A DNA stretch of 64,000 bases from DASRWI01 sp035654655 (GTDB lineage Bacteria; Bacteroidota; Ignavibacteria; Ignavibacteriales; Ignavibacteriaceae). Every line of letters starts with the position of its first letter. Position 1 is the stretch's first letter. This document shows positions 33,497-42,630 of this stretch, one piece after another. The DNA lies in the NCBI GenBank assembly GCA_035654655.1, contig DASRWI010000016.1, positions 124,001 through 188,000 on the forward strand, written 5' to 3'. A model generated the notes under the pieces. That model did not search any database and was not told where the DNA came from. It was given only the letters and a program-made list of their open reading frames with translations. The position numbers were made by a program, and so were the translations under genes.

Positions 33497-34324
33497 TTAA
33501 TTTAATAATTTAGTAAAATTTAAACCAAAACTTTTTTCAAGGTGGATAATTGTATTTTCTTGGTTTTTTAATGATGATTTTACTAATCGACTGGTAAACA
33601 GTTCTTTACCTTCAACACTAATAGCATCTTCTTTCATTACTTTTTTTATCCATTTTACTTTAACAGCATAATCTGAATTTTCATTATCTGCATTATTAAA
33701 GATATTGGAATTTATTTTGTAATCTCTAAGTGATTTCCCTTTAAATTTAAAATCATTTATTCTGCATGCTTTCTCAAGTACTTTACCAATTCCAACATAT
33801 CCTTTACCTTTCAAATATGCTACTACAATATCACCTGATTCTAATGTCCGAATAGGATCACTATATTTTTTATTTTGTCCGGCGGAGAGAAAGCCATATT
33901 TAGTACAATCTTCCCAAGATCTAAGTTTTGATTTATCTTCTCCTACATTTACAAAATAAATATCATTCTTAAAATCAAAAAGAGGTAACTTCTTATGCAT
34001 AGTATTATGTGGACGAAATTTTCTCGAAAAATTGCCTGTTGATTTATTAACCAAGGTTTTGCCTAATTTCCATAACAATGTTTTTTCAACAAGAAATGCT
34101 TCTTTTTCAGTTAAATCTTTTGCGATTACTCTGATTATTGGCTCTATACCTTCTTTGCGAATAGCTCTTATTATTTTTGATTTCTCTGAATCGTACTTAG
34201 CTCTAAGATGGGCTTCTTTACGTTTACCACTTCCTTTTCCATAATAAAATTCTTCATTATTTCTAGGGTCTATATAAACATAAACATAATAATTTGAATC
34301 ATTTTCTTCCATTTTTTCTCCCAT
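33497..34324 (-). CDS. GIY-YIG nuclease domain fused to a PUA/EVE-like domain
   Basis: 275 residues (start ATG 34324; an internal ATG at 34312 is also possible). Residues about 13-100 fit a LEM3-type GIY-YIG nuclease: YYVYVYIDPRNNEEFYYGKGSGKRKEAHLR with the later Glu in KEAFLVEKTLLWKLG. Residues about 130-210 (KLRSWEDCTKYGFLSAGQNKKYSDPIRTLESGDIVVAYLKGKGYVGIGKV, read in short pieces) look like a PUA/EVE-like module that may bind modified bases. Such a module plus a nuclease suggests recognition and cutting of modified DNA, as in anti-phage enzymes; this is inference. The paired gene encodes a DUF4145 protein and decayed genes lie directly upstream. Confidence 0.55.
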   Translation of the reverse strand: MGEKMEENDSNYYVYVYIDPRNNEEFYYGKGSGKRKEAHLRAKYDSEKSKIIRAIRKEGIEPIIRVIAKDLTEKEAFLVEKTLLWKLGKTLVNKSTGNFSRKFRPHNTMHKKLPLFDFKNDIYFVNVGEDKSKLRSWEDCTKYGFLSAGQNKKYSDPIRTLESGDIVVAYLKGKGYVGIGKVLEKACRINDFKFKGKSLRDYKINSNIFNNADNENSDYAVKVKWIKKVMKEDAISVEGKELFTSRLVKSSLKNQENTIIHLEKSFGLNFTKLLN

Positions 34325-34363
34325 TATTTTTGAAATTTTTAATTCTCATCCATTTCTTCTTCA

Positions 34364-34504
34364 TTAAATCATAGAATCGATTTCTAATTGTGATAAAGAT
34401 ATATATTCACGGCGTAATTGAGTTTCATTCATCCCGCCGTTTTTGTAGTGGTCGATGTTGTTTTGAAAATGTCCAACTAACCTTTTAACTGAATCAGGAG
34501 CCCA
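34364..34504 (-). pseudogene. Remnant resembling the N-terminus of a type IIG/Eco57I-like restriction-methylase
   Basis: A 46-codon minus-strand frame bounded by stops reads APDSVKRLVGHFQNNIDHY and KNGGMNETQLRREYI, close to the opening of Eco57I-type restriction-modification proteins (LVxxFxxNxxxYxxxxxNETQLRxxFI). After YI the similarity stops; the next residues (SLSQLEIDSMI) and a frameshifted FNEEEMDEN resemble the far C-terminus of the same family, as if the middle had been deleted. It has no start codon of its own and ends 40 bases before the GIY-YIG/PUA-like gene. Confidence 0.45.
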
Positions 34505-34544
34505 TCAAGAACCTTTCAATTAATATTATAAGGACAAAATTAAA

Positions 34545-34622
34545 TTAGAAAATATTTTTTAATAAATCTAATGTTTTTTTTATTTTTTCTCCTGAAGCAA
34601 CTCTCTGCCAAAAGTTAATAAG
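34545..34622 (-). pseudogene. Short C-terminal gene fragment, unidentified
   Basis: On the minus strand a coding-like tail NFWQRVASGEKIKKTLDLLK followed by NIF and TAA (34545-34547). It is cut off on its 5' side where dispersed repeat copy 4 begins. The source protein is not recognised. Confidence 0.3.
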
Positions 34623-34625
34623 GAA

Positions 34626-34829
34626 AGAGTGATGGTTCATCGAGTGATTTTTGAGGGCAATTATTGAGTAAAACAAATTAGTAAACAGAGTTAAAAACAG
34701 AAAAACTTTATGAATTTGAAATACCTCAAAAATTGTATCGAGATGTCCATCTCACTATAATTTATTTCACTTCGGGCTTCTCGGTTCATTTTTGTCCTTT
34801 GGACAAAAACACTCGAAGACCCTCCGCTT
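34626..34829. repeat. Paired-hairpin dispersed repeat, copy 4
   Basis: Hairpin one has arms GGTTCATCGAGTGATTTTTG and CAAAAATTGTATCGAGATG, separated by about 70 extra bases (34656-34723); hairpin two has CTTCTCGGTTCATTTTTGTCC and GGACAAAAACACTCGAAGACC (first bases as in the family). It lies just upstream of the PEP carboxykinase gene. Confidence 0.8.
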
Positions 34830-34926
34830 ATTACATTTTCCTTTCCTATTTGTCACAGATGTCATACTCATCTTTATTTATTTTTATTCTTTATGTTCCT
34901 CTAATAACTTATAATTTAAGGACTTT

Positions 34927-36753
34927 ATGGAAGACACAAAGGTTGTTAATAATTACACAAACTATACTCAAAATCAACATTTAATAGATTGGGTTAACGA
35001 AGTTGTTGAACTTTGCAAGCCTGATAAAGTTCATTGGTGCGATGGGTCTGATGAAGAATTTGAAGAGATTAAAAAAACTTTGGTAACCAAAGGAACTTGT
35101 AGTAAAACAAGAACTGGTAATTGTTATTATTGTCAGTCTGACCCTACTGATGTTGCACGAGTGGAAGATAGAACTTTCATCTGCACTGAAAAGGAAGAGA
35201 ATGCAGGTCCAACTAATAACTGGAGAAATCCTAAGGAAATGAAGGAAACTCTTAATGAACTTTTTGATGGTTCAATGAGAGGAAGAACTCTTTATGTTAT
35301 CCCTTATAGTATGGGCCCTATTGGCTCGAAAATTTCTCATATAGGAATTGAACTTTCTGATTCTCCTTATGTTGTTTGTAATATGCGTATTATGACAAGA
35401 ATGGGGAAAAAAGTTTTAGATGTTTTAGGTGACTCTGATAATTTTGTAAAGGGGCTTCATTCAGTTGGTGCTCCTCTTCAGCCTGGTGAAAAAGATAGTC
35501 CATGGCCAAGTAATAAAACTAAATACATTGTTCACTTCCCAGAAGAAAGAAGTATTATGTCGTTTGGCAGTGGATATGGAGGCAATGCACTTTTAGGTAA
35601 AAAAAGTTTTGCTTTACGTATAGCTTCAGTTATGGCAAGAGATGAAGGTTGGCTTGCGGAGCATATGCTTATTGTTGGTGTTACTAATCCTGAAGGAGAA
35701 AAAAAATATTTTGCTGCTGCATTCCCAAGTGCAAGCGGAAAAACTAATTTAGCAATGATGATGCCGAATTTACCTGGATGGAAAGTTGAGACTGTTGGTG
35801 ATGATATTGCATGGATGAAGTTTGGTGAGGATGGAAGATTGTATGCGATAAATCCTGAAGCGGGATTTTTTGGTGTTGCACCCGGTACTTCTGAAAAGAC
35901 AAATCCAAATGCAATTGAAACTATAAAAGAAAATACTTTCTTTACTAATGTTGCTGTTACCCCTGAACATGATGTTTGGTGGGAAGGTTTAACGGATAAG
36001 AAACCCGAAAAATTAATTAACTGGCTTGGACAGGAAGTTACTCCTGCAAATGCAGAAAATGCTGCTCATCCAAATGCAAGATTTACAGCACCTGCCTGGC
36101 AATGTCCTGTTATTGATCCTAAATGGGAAGACCCTGATGGTGTTCCAATCTCCGCTATTTTGTTTGGAGGAAGAAGAGCAGGTTTAATTCCATTGGTACA
36201 TCAGGCATTCACCTGGAAACACGGAACATTTTTAGGTTCAATAATGTCATCAGAAACTACAGCTGCACAAGCAGGACAAGTAGGTAATGTCCGCCGTGAT
36301 CCTTTTGCAATGCTTCCATTCTGCGGTTATAATATGGGTGATTACTTTGCTCATTGGCTTGAACTTGGTGCTGCAGCTGCAGAAGATAAATTACCAAAAA
36401 TATTTTATGTGAACTGGTTTAGAAAAGATGAGAATGGTAAATTTATCTGGCCGGGTTTTGGTGATAATATTAGAGTTTTAAAATGGATTTTTGAAAGAGT
36501 TGATGATAAGGCAGAAGCTGTTGAATCTCCAATTGGTTTCATTCCTGCTGTTGATGCTCTTGATATTTCGGGTTTGAATATTGACAAAGAAAAGCTTCAG
36601 CAAATTTTATCAGTTGATAAAGAAGAATGGCTAAAAGAAGTTGATAGCATTAAGGAATATTATAGAATTTTTGACAGCAAACTTCCAATAGGTTTACTTG
36701 AAGAACTGAAAGATCTGCAAGAGAGATTAACAAAAGAAGATAATAAGAAATAA
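34927..36753 (+). CDS. pckG: GTP-dependent phosphoenolpyruvate carboxykinase
   Basis: 608 residues, normal for the GTP-type enzyme that interconverts oxaloacetate and PEP plus CO2. Landmarks: HWCDGSDEE near the N-terminus, YVVCNMRIMTRMG, FGSGYGGNALLGKK, the P-loop AFPSASGKTNLAM, and EPIK-class motifs such as GGRRAGLIPLV and NWFRKDENGKFIWPGFGDN. In most members the P-loop reads FPSACGKT with a hyper-reactive Cys that is important for activity; here that residue is Ser270. AAGGAC lies just before ATG 34927. It is transcribed alone and ends in a bidirectional terminator. Confidence 0.93.
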   Translation: MEDTKVVNNYTNYTQNQHLIDWVNEVVELCKPDKVHWCDGSDEEFEEIKKTLVTKGTCSKTRTGNCYYCQSDPTDVARVEDRTFICTEKEENAGPTNNWRNPKEMKETLNELFDGSMRGRTLYVIPYSMGPIGSKISHIGIELSDSPYVVCNMRIMTRMGKKVLDVLGDSDNFVKGLHSVGAPLQPGEKDSPWPSNKTKYIVHFPEERSIMSFGSGYGGNALLGKKSFALRIASVMARDEGWLAEHMLIVGVTNPEGEKKYFAAAFPSASGKTNLAMMMPNLPGWKVETVGDDIAWMKFGEDGRLYAINPEAGFFGVAPGTSEKTNPNAIETIKENTFFTNVAVTPEHDVWWEGLTDKKPEKLINWLGQEVTPANAENAAHPNARFTAPAWQCPVIDPKWEDPDGVPISAILFGGRRAGLIPLVHQAFTWKHGTFLGSIMSSETTAAQAGQVGNVRRDPFAMLPFCGYNMGDYFAHWLELGAAAAEDKLPKIFYVNWFRKDENGKFIWPGFGDNIRVLKWIFERVDDKAEAVESPIGFIPAVDALDISGLNIDKEKLQQILSVDKEEWLKEVDSIKEYYRIFDSKLPIGLLEELKDLQERLTKEDNKK

Positions 36754-36760
36754 ACAAAAA

Positions 36761-36790
36761 AAAACCCACAATGATTTGTGGGTTTTTTAT
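36761..36790. terminator. Bidirectional terminator between pckG and the signalling operon
   Basis: AAAACCCACAA (36761-36771) and TTGTGGGTTTT (36776-36786), TGAT loop, with A run left and T run right. Confidence 0.85.
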
Positions 36791-36812
36791 TTTAAATATT
36801 TTTTTGGGAAAT

Positions 36813-37496
36813 TTATTTTTCTTTTTCTTCCTCAACATCAAGCATTTTTATATTTCGTACATAATCTGATGTTGAAGGGATTTTTACTGCATTAAACTGA
36901 TTTAATATATCTGTAATTTCTTTTATAGCAGTATCGATATACAACAATCTTTTTAACAGTGCATCTTTTGATACTTCGTCCTTGTTCAATTCTCTTTTAA
37001 TTGCAGCAGATGATAAACTCATTAAGGTTAAAGGCTGCTTAATTTTATGATTTGCAGTCACTACAGTAGCATTGTATATATTTCTTTTTTCAGACTCAAT
37101 CAGAAGTTTGTTTGTTTCAGATAATTTCAATGCTGAGCTTACACGTGCAAGTAGTTCAACTCTGTTAAAAGGTTTTTTAATGTAATCAAAAGCTCCGGCT
37201 TCAAGACCTTCTTTAATATCTTCAACTCCTGATTTAGCAGTAACCATAATAACAGGAATCCTGGATATTTCAGGGTCATTTACAATCTGTCTGCAAACTT
37301 CAAGGCCATCAACTTCAGGCATCATTACATCAAGCAATATCAAGTCCGGAAGTTCTTCCTTAACTTTTTGAAGTCCGGATACACCATCATAAGCTGTTAT
37401 TACTTCATAACCTTCATGTTCTAATCTATCTTGCAGAAGAAAAACATTTTCCGGAAGGTCATCAATTACAAGAATTTTTTTCTTTCTAATTAACAT
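36813..37496 (-). CDS. Response regulator with a kinase-dimerisation-like output helix region
   Basis: 227 residues. A complete receiver occupies 5-125: acidic pair at Asp12-Asp13, phospho-acceptor Asp56 in LILLDVMMPE, Thr86 and Lys108 in IKKPF. After a short coiled linker the C-terminal part contains VVTANHKIKQPLTLMSLSSAA with His150, which looks like the H-box of a histidine-kinase dimerisation domain (usual form HEIKNPL) but no ATP-binding domain follows. It could act as a phosphotransfer or an antagonist that pairs with a kinase. The gene overlaps the end of the large hybrid kinase gene by 11 bases and is last in the pilus operon. Confidence 0.75.
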   Translation of the reverse strand: MLIRKKKILVIDDLPENVFLLQDRLEHEGYEVITAYDGVSGLQKVKEELPDLILLDVMMPEVDGLEVCRQIVNDPEISRIPVIMVTAKSGVEDIKEGLEAGAFDYIKKPFNRVELLARVSSALKLSETNKLLIESEKRNIYNATVVTANHKIKQPLTLMSLSSAAIKRELNKDEVSKDALLKRLLYIDTAIKEITDILNQFNAVKIPSTSDYVRNIKMLDVEEEKEK

Positions 37497-40400
37497 CTAT
37501 TTTACTAAACACCTTATTGATTTTTAATTGCATTATTCCTGAATTAACAGGCTTAGTTATATAATCATCAAAGCCGTGTCTTAAAATTATAGCTTTATCC
37601 TCAAGCATGGCTTTAGCGGTTACAGCAAATACGGGAATATTTTTATTTTTTTCTTTTTCTCTAATCTTTTTAATAGCCTGGAATCCATCCATTTCAGGCA
37701 TCATAATATCAAGCAAAATTAAATTTGGGGAAACATTCTCCAAAAGCTCAAGACATTCTTTTCCGTTCTTAGCCAATATAGTTTTACATCCGCAAGCTAA
37801 TACAATTTCATTTAAGGTAAACAAAGTATCAGGGTCATCATCTACTATTAATACCTCACCTTTGTAACTTTGTACTATCTCATCTGTATGTAACATTTGT
37901 CTTTTTACAAAAATATTTTGTTCAGTAGCTTTTTTATTGTCACTTTCCTGAATATCAATTCTATCTCTAACAATTTTCAAAACATCCAAAGGATGAGTTT
38001 TTGATTTTAAAGTAATAGACTCGACAATATTGTTCAAAGAATTTTTTTCTTCTTCCGAAATTTCTTTTTCAGTATTTAAAATAATTGGAATATGTTTAGT
38101 TTCATCGTGTGTCTTTAATTTATGCGAAAGTGTTATCCCATCAACACCTTTCATAATTACATCAAGCACAACCAAGTCAGGCTGAGCTTCAAGAATCTTA
38201 CTAAATGCATATTCACTATCTTTAATATATTCTATCCTGATGTTCTCTGTTTGAAACGCATTTTTATAGAGTTCAAACTGAGTTTCATCGTCATCAACAA
38301 TAATTATCTTTTCAATCTTTTTATGTTTATAATTTTCAAGCTTAATTAATGTCTTATACATTTTCTCAGGAGAAACAGGTTTGACAAAATATTCATATGC
38401 TCCAAAACCATAACCTAATTTCTTTTCGCCAAGAATAGACACTAAAATTATAGGTATATCCTTTGTAAAACCATTTTCTTTTAAATCTCTAAGAATGGTC
38501 CATCCATTATGTTCCGGAAGCATAACGTCAAGAGTAATTGCAAATGGCTGAAGGTTTATAGCCTTCTGCATTCCTTCAATTCCATTATCTGCAAACTCAA
38601 CATTATAGCCCTTAGTAATTAAATACTGACCAATGGTGTAACGTACCTTCGGGTCGCTGTCTATTATTAAAATTAAATTTTTCTTTTTAGATGTTTTATC
38701 CTGCTCAACTTGAATTTCTTCCTGAGGTTCTTTTATGCCTACAATAGAAACAGGAATTTCAAAAGAAAAAGTGGAGCCAGCACCTAAAGAACTTTCAACT
38801 GTAATACTTCCATTCATCATTCCGGCAATTCTTCTACTAATTGCTAACCCTAAACCGGTACCATTGTATTTTCTGGTGGTGGTACCATCAAGCTGTCGGA
38901 ATTCTTCAAATATAATTGCCTGGTCATCCTTTGATATTCCAATGCCTGTGTCTATTACATCAAACTTTATTTTGCCATTTTCAATTTTGTTTACTTTAAG
39001 ATGCACATATCCTTTTTCAGTAAACTTGATGGCATTAACTAATAAATTTAAAAGAACTTGAGTTATTTTTCCTTTATCAGTATTTATTATAACTCTCGAA
39101 TCAACATTCTTAATAATTTTAAACTGAAAGTCCTTCTTTGACAGTAGAGGCTGTATTGAAGTATCAATATCATTTAATAATTCGCCAATAATGGTGTCTT
39201 CATAATGCAGCTCCATTTTTCCAGCTTCAATTTTTGAAAGATCAAGAATGTCGTTTATTAAGGACATCAACCTTTTACCGCTGTTAACAACAACTTCTAA
39301 TCGTTCTTTATTTTTTCCTGTACAAGCTTTTTCTTCCAGTAGAAGTTCTGTTAAACCAAGAATTGAATTCATTGGTGTACGAAGCTCGTGTGAAATACTT
39401 GCGAGAAAATGAGATTTTAATCTGGTTGATTCTTCAGCTTTAATTTTTTGAATTTCAAGTTCGTCTGCTTTTTCTTTTAAGCTTCTATGCAATTCCAACA
39501 ATCTTTCATTTTGTTGCACAACTTGAATATTCTGCTTATGATAATCTTCATTAAGAGTTTTTAATTCTTTAATTAAATTTTCAAGCTGAGTAACTGCAGC
39601 AGCATTAACTAAACCAATGGCAAGCTGGTCTTTTATCTTTGTGATGTATAAATTGGTTTCTTCTAAAGGTTTTTTCACCGCACCTAATTCGAGAACTGCA
39701 ATTACTTTTTCATGATATATTATCGGTATTACAATTAAATACTTTATGCGAATATCAATAAATCCGGTATTGATCAGTGGAGCATCTTCATTAAAAAATA
39801 CTTCTTTAGTTTCTTTATTATCTATAACAGGTTTAAAGAAATCATAACTGTCACGCTCAAAGTAAGACTTATTTATTCCGTATGAACTTGTTAAAGTAAC
39901 GTTATCATCATCAACTCTAAACAATGCACCCATTGCAAACCCGCCTGTATATACAATCTTTTTGAGTGCTGTTTCAGATATGGAAGAATATCCGGGGTTG
40001 TTAATAATTAATGTTATAAAATCAGAATATTCATTTGTTAATTTTTGATTTTTTTCAAGCTCATCAACCATGATATTAAATGCATTAGCAAGCTGACCTA
40101 ATTCATCTTTACTTTCAATTTTTATTTTATTCTTGAATTTTCCATCACCGGTAATTTCAGTTGCTTTACTTAAAAGTTGAATTTGTTTTCTGAATTTATC
40201 TGTAAATAAATAAACAAGAATTAATGAAAGAACAATACCTGCCAGGCCTATTATAGAAATAATATAATTTAAACTTGTTAATAATTTATCTGCGGCATCT
40301 AAATTTGAAAAAATAATAAATTGTGCAGGTTCTCCTGATGCATTTAAGCTAACTTCATACTTATTTGCAAGAAGCTCTCTATCATTTATATTAAGCTTGT

Positions 40401-40980
40401 TGACCTTAAATAATTGAGACTTGGTTTTTAAATAATCTTCAGGTATGGAGTTGCCAGTATTATTATTAGAAAGTTTAATAATCTTATTACTTGAGCTCAA
40501 AGCTATATCGGCATTTATTCTTTTGGATAAATCATTTAATAAACTGTTGGTTATAAATTTACCATAAAAATATGTTTTATCGTTAGATTTGTACTGAAGA
40601 ACAATAGCTTGAGGATAGTTTTTTGAAAAGTCTTTTAAGGTTATATTTTCTTTTTGAGGAAAATCAAATTCACTTAGATAATCAACCTTTAGAGCTGATG
40701 AATCTTTATCCTGAGAAAAAATAAAATCAATGTTTTTGTTCTTACTATTTAAAACGGCCTGGTTATCGGAATTATCTTTTATAAATAAAAAATTAGTTTC
40801 TATTTCTTTAAGAAGTTCGTTGTAAGAATATAAAAAGTTATTTGTTGAGGTTTGTAAAAACTTAGACTGCTGATTCTCGATTACATTGTAAACTAAAGAG
40901 TAAAATGCTACAACGGAGCTAATGAGTATAACTGCTACAATAGCAAAGTTTATTAATAAAATCCTGAAATTTATTCTCAT
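37486..40980 (-). CDS. Hybrid histidine kinase with HAMP, GAF and three receiver domains
   Basis: 1164 residues. Span one lies at about 7-29, a periplasmic sensor domain follows to about 235, and span two is at about 238-259. Next come HAMP (KDELGQLANAFNIMVDELEKN), a GAF-like domain (about 330-455), a coiled coil, the dimerisation domain with His531 in SHELRTPMNS, and an ATPase domain (NLLVNAIKFTE, DTGIGIS, GTGLGLAIS). Three receivers follow with acceptors Asp818, Asp940 and Asp1091. It is a full membrane sensor kinase with several internal phosphotransfer sites, comparable to pilus chemosensory hybrids. It lies between two receiver genes in the pilus operon, so it probably tunes pilus function. 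Confidence 0.92.
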   Translation of the reverse strand: MRINFRILLINFAIVAVILISSVVAFYSLVYNVIENQQSKFLQTSTNNFLYSYNELLKEIETNFLFIKDNSDNQAVLNSKNKNIDFIFSQDKDSSALKVDYLSEFDFPQKENITLKDFSKNYPQAIVLQYKSNDKTYFYGKFITNSLLNDLSKRINADIALSSSNKIIKLSNNNTGNSIPEDYLKTKSQLFKVNKLNINDRELLANKYEVSLNASGEPAQFIIFSNLDAADKLLTSLNYIISIIGLAGIVLSLILVYLFTDKFRKQIQLLSKATEITGDGKFKNKIKIESKDELGQLANAFNIMVDELEKNQKLTNEYSDFITLIINNPGYSSISETALKKIVYTGGFAMGALFRVDDDNVTLTSSYGINKSYFERDSYDFFKPVIDNKETKEVFFNEDAPLINTGFIDIRIKYLIVIPIIYHEKVIAVLELGAVKKPLEETNLYITKIKDQLAIGLVNAAAVTQLENLIKELKTLNEDYHKQNIQVVQQNERLLELHRSLKEKADELEIQKIKAEESTRLKSHFLASISHELRTPMNSILGLTELLLEEKACTGKNKERLEVVVNSGKRLMSLINDILDLSKIEAGKMELHYEDTIIGELLNDIDTSIQPLLSKKDFQFKIIKNVDSRVIINTDKGKITQVLLNLLVNAIKFTEKGYVHLKVNKIENGKIKFDVIDTGIGISKDDQAIIFEEFRQLDGTTTRKYNGTGLGLAISRRIAGMMNGSITVESSLGAGSTFSFEIPVSIVGIKEPQEEIQVEQDKTSKKKNLILIIDSDPKVRYTIGQYLITKGYNVEFADNGIEGMQKAINLQPFAITLDVMLPEHNGWTILRDLKENGFTKDIPIILVSILGEKKLGYGFGAYEYFVKPVSPEKMYKTLIKLENYKHKKIEKIIIVDDDETQFELYKNAFQTENIRIEYIKDSEYAFSKILEAQPDLVVLDVIMKGVDGITLSHKLKTHDETKHIPIILNTEKEISEEEKNSLNNIVESITLKSKTHPLDVLKIVRDRIDIQESDNKKATEQNIFVKRQMLHTDEIVQSYKGEVLIVDDDPDTLFTLNEIVLACGCKTILAKNGKECLELLENVSPNLILLDIMMPEMDGFQAIKKIREKEKNKNIPVFAVTAKAMLEDKAIILRHGFDDYITKPVNSGIMQLKINKVFSKIDVN

Positions 40981-40989
40981 CTATATTCA

Positions 40990-41355
40990 TCATGAATCTT
41001 TTTGAAGAACTTTTCTTATTGTTATTAGAAGTTCATCAAAATCATATGGTTTACTTATAAAATCATTAGCTCCAAGCTTAGCCGAATCTATGGCACTTTT
41101 CACATCAGCATAAGCGGTTAAAACAATTACTTTAATTTTAATATTTTTTTTATTTAAATCCTGTAAAACTTCAAATCCGTCCTTACCAGGCATTTTTAAA
41201 TCAAGCAGAATCAAGTCAACACTATTCTTATTTAGATGTGACAATACATCTATTCCGTTAATTAAATAATCAACGTCATAGCCAACTTCCGATAACTCTT
41301 CCTGTAATAGCTTACATAAATTTTGATCATCATCTACTATAAGAATAGATTCCAT
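40990..41355 (-). CDS. Stand-alone receiver-domain response regulator
   Basis: 121 residues, receiver only. Acidic pair Asp8-Asp9, phospho-acceptor Asp52 in LLDLKMPGKDG, Thr81-like in VLTAYAD and Lys in SKPYDF are all present, so it should be phosphorylated normally. With no output domain it would act by protein contact, as CheY or PilG do on motility machines. Its position directly between pilQ (three bases upstream) and the large hybrid kinase (nine bases downstream) suggests it relays the kinase signal to the pilus machine. Confidence 0.9.
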   Translation of the reverse strand: MESILIVDDDQNLCKLLQEELSEVGYDVDYLINGIDVLSHLNKNSVDLILLDLKMPGKDGFEVLQDLNKKNIKIKVIVLTAYADVKSAIDSAKLGANDFISKPYDFDELLITIRKVLQKDS

Positions 41356-41358
41356 TTT

Positions 41359-42621
41359 TTATTCTTTTCCCAGATTGGATTTTAACTGTTTTACTTTATC
41401 TTTATAATTATTTATTTCATCCTTTATAGGAGTATTAGACTTAGTACTATCTAATCTATTCTTTAAAGTAGGAACTAATTCTGTTTTAATCAAGATTACT
41501 AATTCTTTTTTATTTATTCTTGTTTCGTCACTTCCGAAAATATATCTTAATCCAAATACCCACCAAGGCAAATCTTTTAAGAAAGGAATACCATTTCTTA
41601 CAACAGTTTCATCGTTAATATATAAACCGCCAATTATGGTCTCTTCATTGTTTAACATAAGGACTTGAGTATTAGCAGCAGTTTTTCTTATTTCAGTTGT
41701 TAACTGATCAGGAATAAATGAACTTCTTTCTACACTGATATCAAGCATTACATAATCGGTATTATCCTCATTATAAACATAAGGAGTTACTTCAATAATA
41801 GAACCTGTAGAGAAAAAGTTTTCTATTATATTTCCGGAGAAATCTCTTTGTTTTATAGAGAAATCAGAACCAACTTGAATTCTACCTTTTTTACCATCTC
41901 TAACAGTGATATTTGGAGATGCAATAATTTCACCAAGGTTTTCATTCTCAAAAAACTTGAAAGCTGCAGTAGCATCGCCAGTAAAATTACCAACTTGATA
42001 AACACCATTTGAAAATACTTTATACTCAGGTGCTATTTGAGTTGTTGAACCGGTTCCACCAGTTCCGCCGCCAGTACCACCGGAATTTTGCTGATTTAAT
42101 TTATCCTGGTCTATTCCGAACTGTGCACCAATGTTTACACCTCTGCCTGATAAAAGGAATTTCCAGTCGATGCCTCTTGTTTTTGCAGTATTAACATCCA
42201 TTTCAAAAAAGACAGCTGATATTTTTACTTCTCTGGAATTGATATTAGCATATTTATCAACATCCTTTTGAACAGCAACGTCCTCATTTCTTTTTTTAAC
42301 AATTACAACATCTTCCTTAGTTTCATATGTTAAACCTGCATACTGTACAATAATAGTTAATGCTTTATCATAAGGCATATTTGTTATTTCCACTCCAATT
42401 GGAGCAGCAGATTCCACAGTAGAAACAATTCTCTTGCCGGTTGACATTTCACTAACCTTACTTAAAAGCATAATTGCTTTACTAAAAGGAAGATTAGAAG
42501 AAAGTGTTATTAACTCATCAGGTCTCTGATAGCCCTTTAATGTTTTTTCAAGGTTCTGCTGTGCATTAGCCTGTAAAGATAATAATAAAAATACAAACAG
42601 GTAAATTATTGATCTTTTCAT
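41359..42621 (-). CDS. pilQ: Type IV pilus secretin, PilQ-like
   Basis: 420 residues, shorter than proteobacterial PilQ because the N-terminal AMIN domains are absent. Signal peptide ends QANAQ. One N-domain follows (SNLPFSKAIMLLSKVSE, VEITNMPYDKALTIIVQYAGLTYE), then the secretin barrel: VKISAVFFEMDVNTAKTRGI, a Gly/Thr-rich loop at about 170-190, NLGEIIASPNITVRDGKKGRIQVG, and near the end EETIIGGLYIND with PFLKDLPWWVFGLRYIFG, the classical secretin signature. It should form the outer-membrane pore of the pilus or pseudopilus. It ends three bases before a receiver gene. Confidence 0.88.
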   Translation of the reverse strand: MKRSIIYLFVFLLLSLQANAQQNLEKTLKGYQRPDELITLSSNLPFSKAIMLLSKVSEMSTGKRIVSTVESAAPIGVEITNMPYDKALTIIVQYAGLTYETKEDVVIVKKRNEDVAVQKDVDKYANINSREVKISAVFFEMDVNTAKTRGIDWKFLLSGRGVNIGAQFGIDQDKLNQQNSGGTGGGTGGTGSTTQIAPEYKVFSNGVYQVGNFTGDATAAFKFFENENLGEIIASPNITVRDGKKGRIQVGSDFSIKQRDFSGNIIENFFSTGSIIEVTPYVYNEDNTDYVMLDISVERSSFIPDQLTTEIRKTAANTQVLMLNNEETIIGGLYINDETVVRNGIPFLKDLPWWVFGLRYIFGSDETRINKKELVILIKTELVPTLKNRLDSTKSNTPIKDEINNYKDKVKQLKSNLGKE

Positions 42622-42630
42622 TTCAATCTC

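Noticed and set aside
37607..39061. Several plus-strand frames opposite the hybrid kinase
   Set aside because: They mirror the receiver and kinase domains on the other strand and have no start context.
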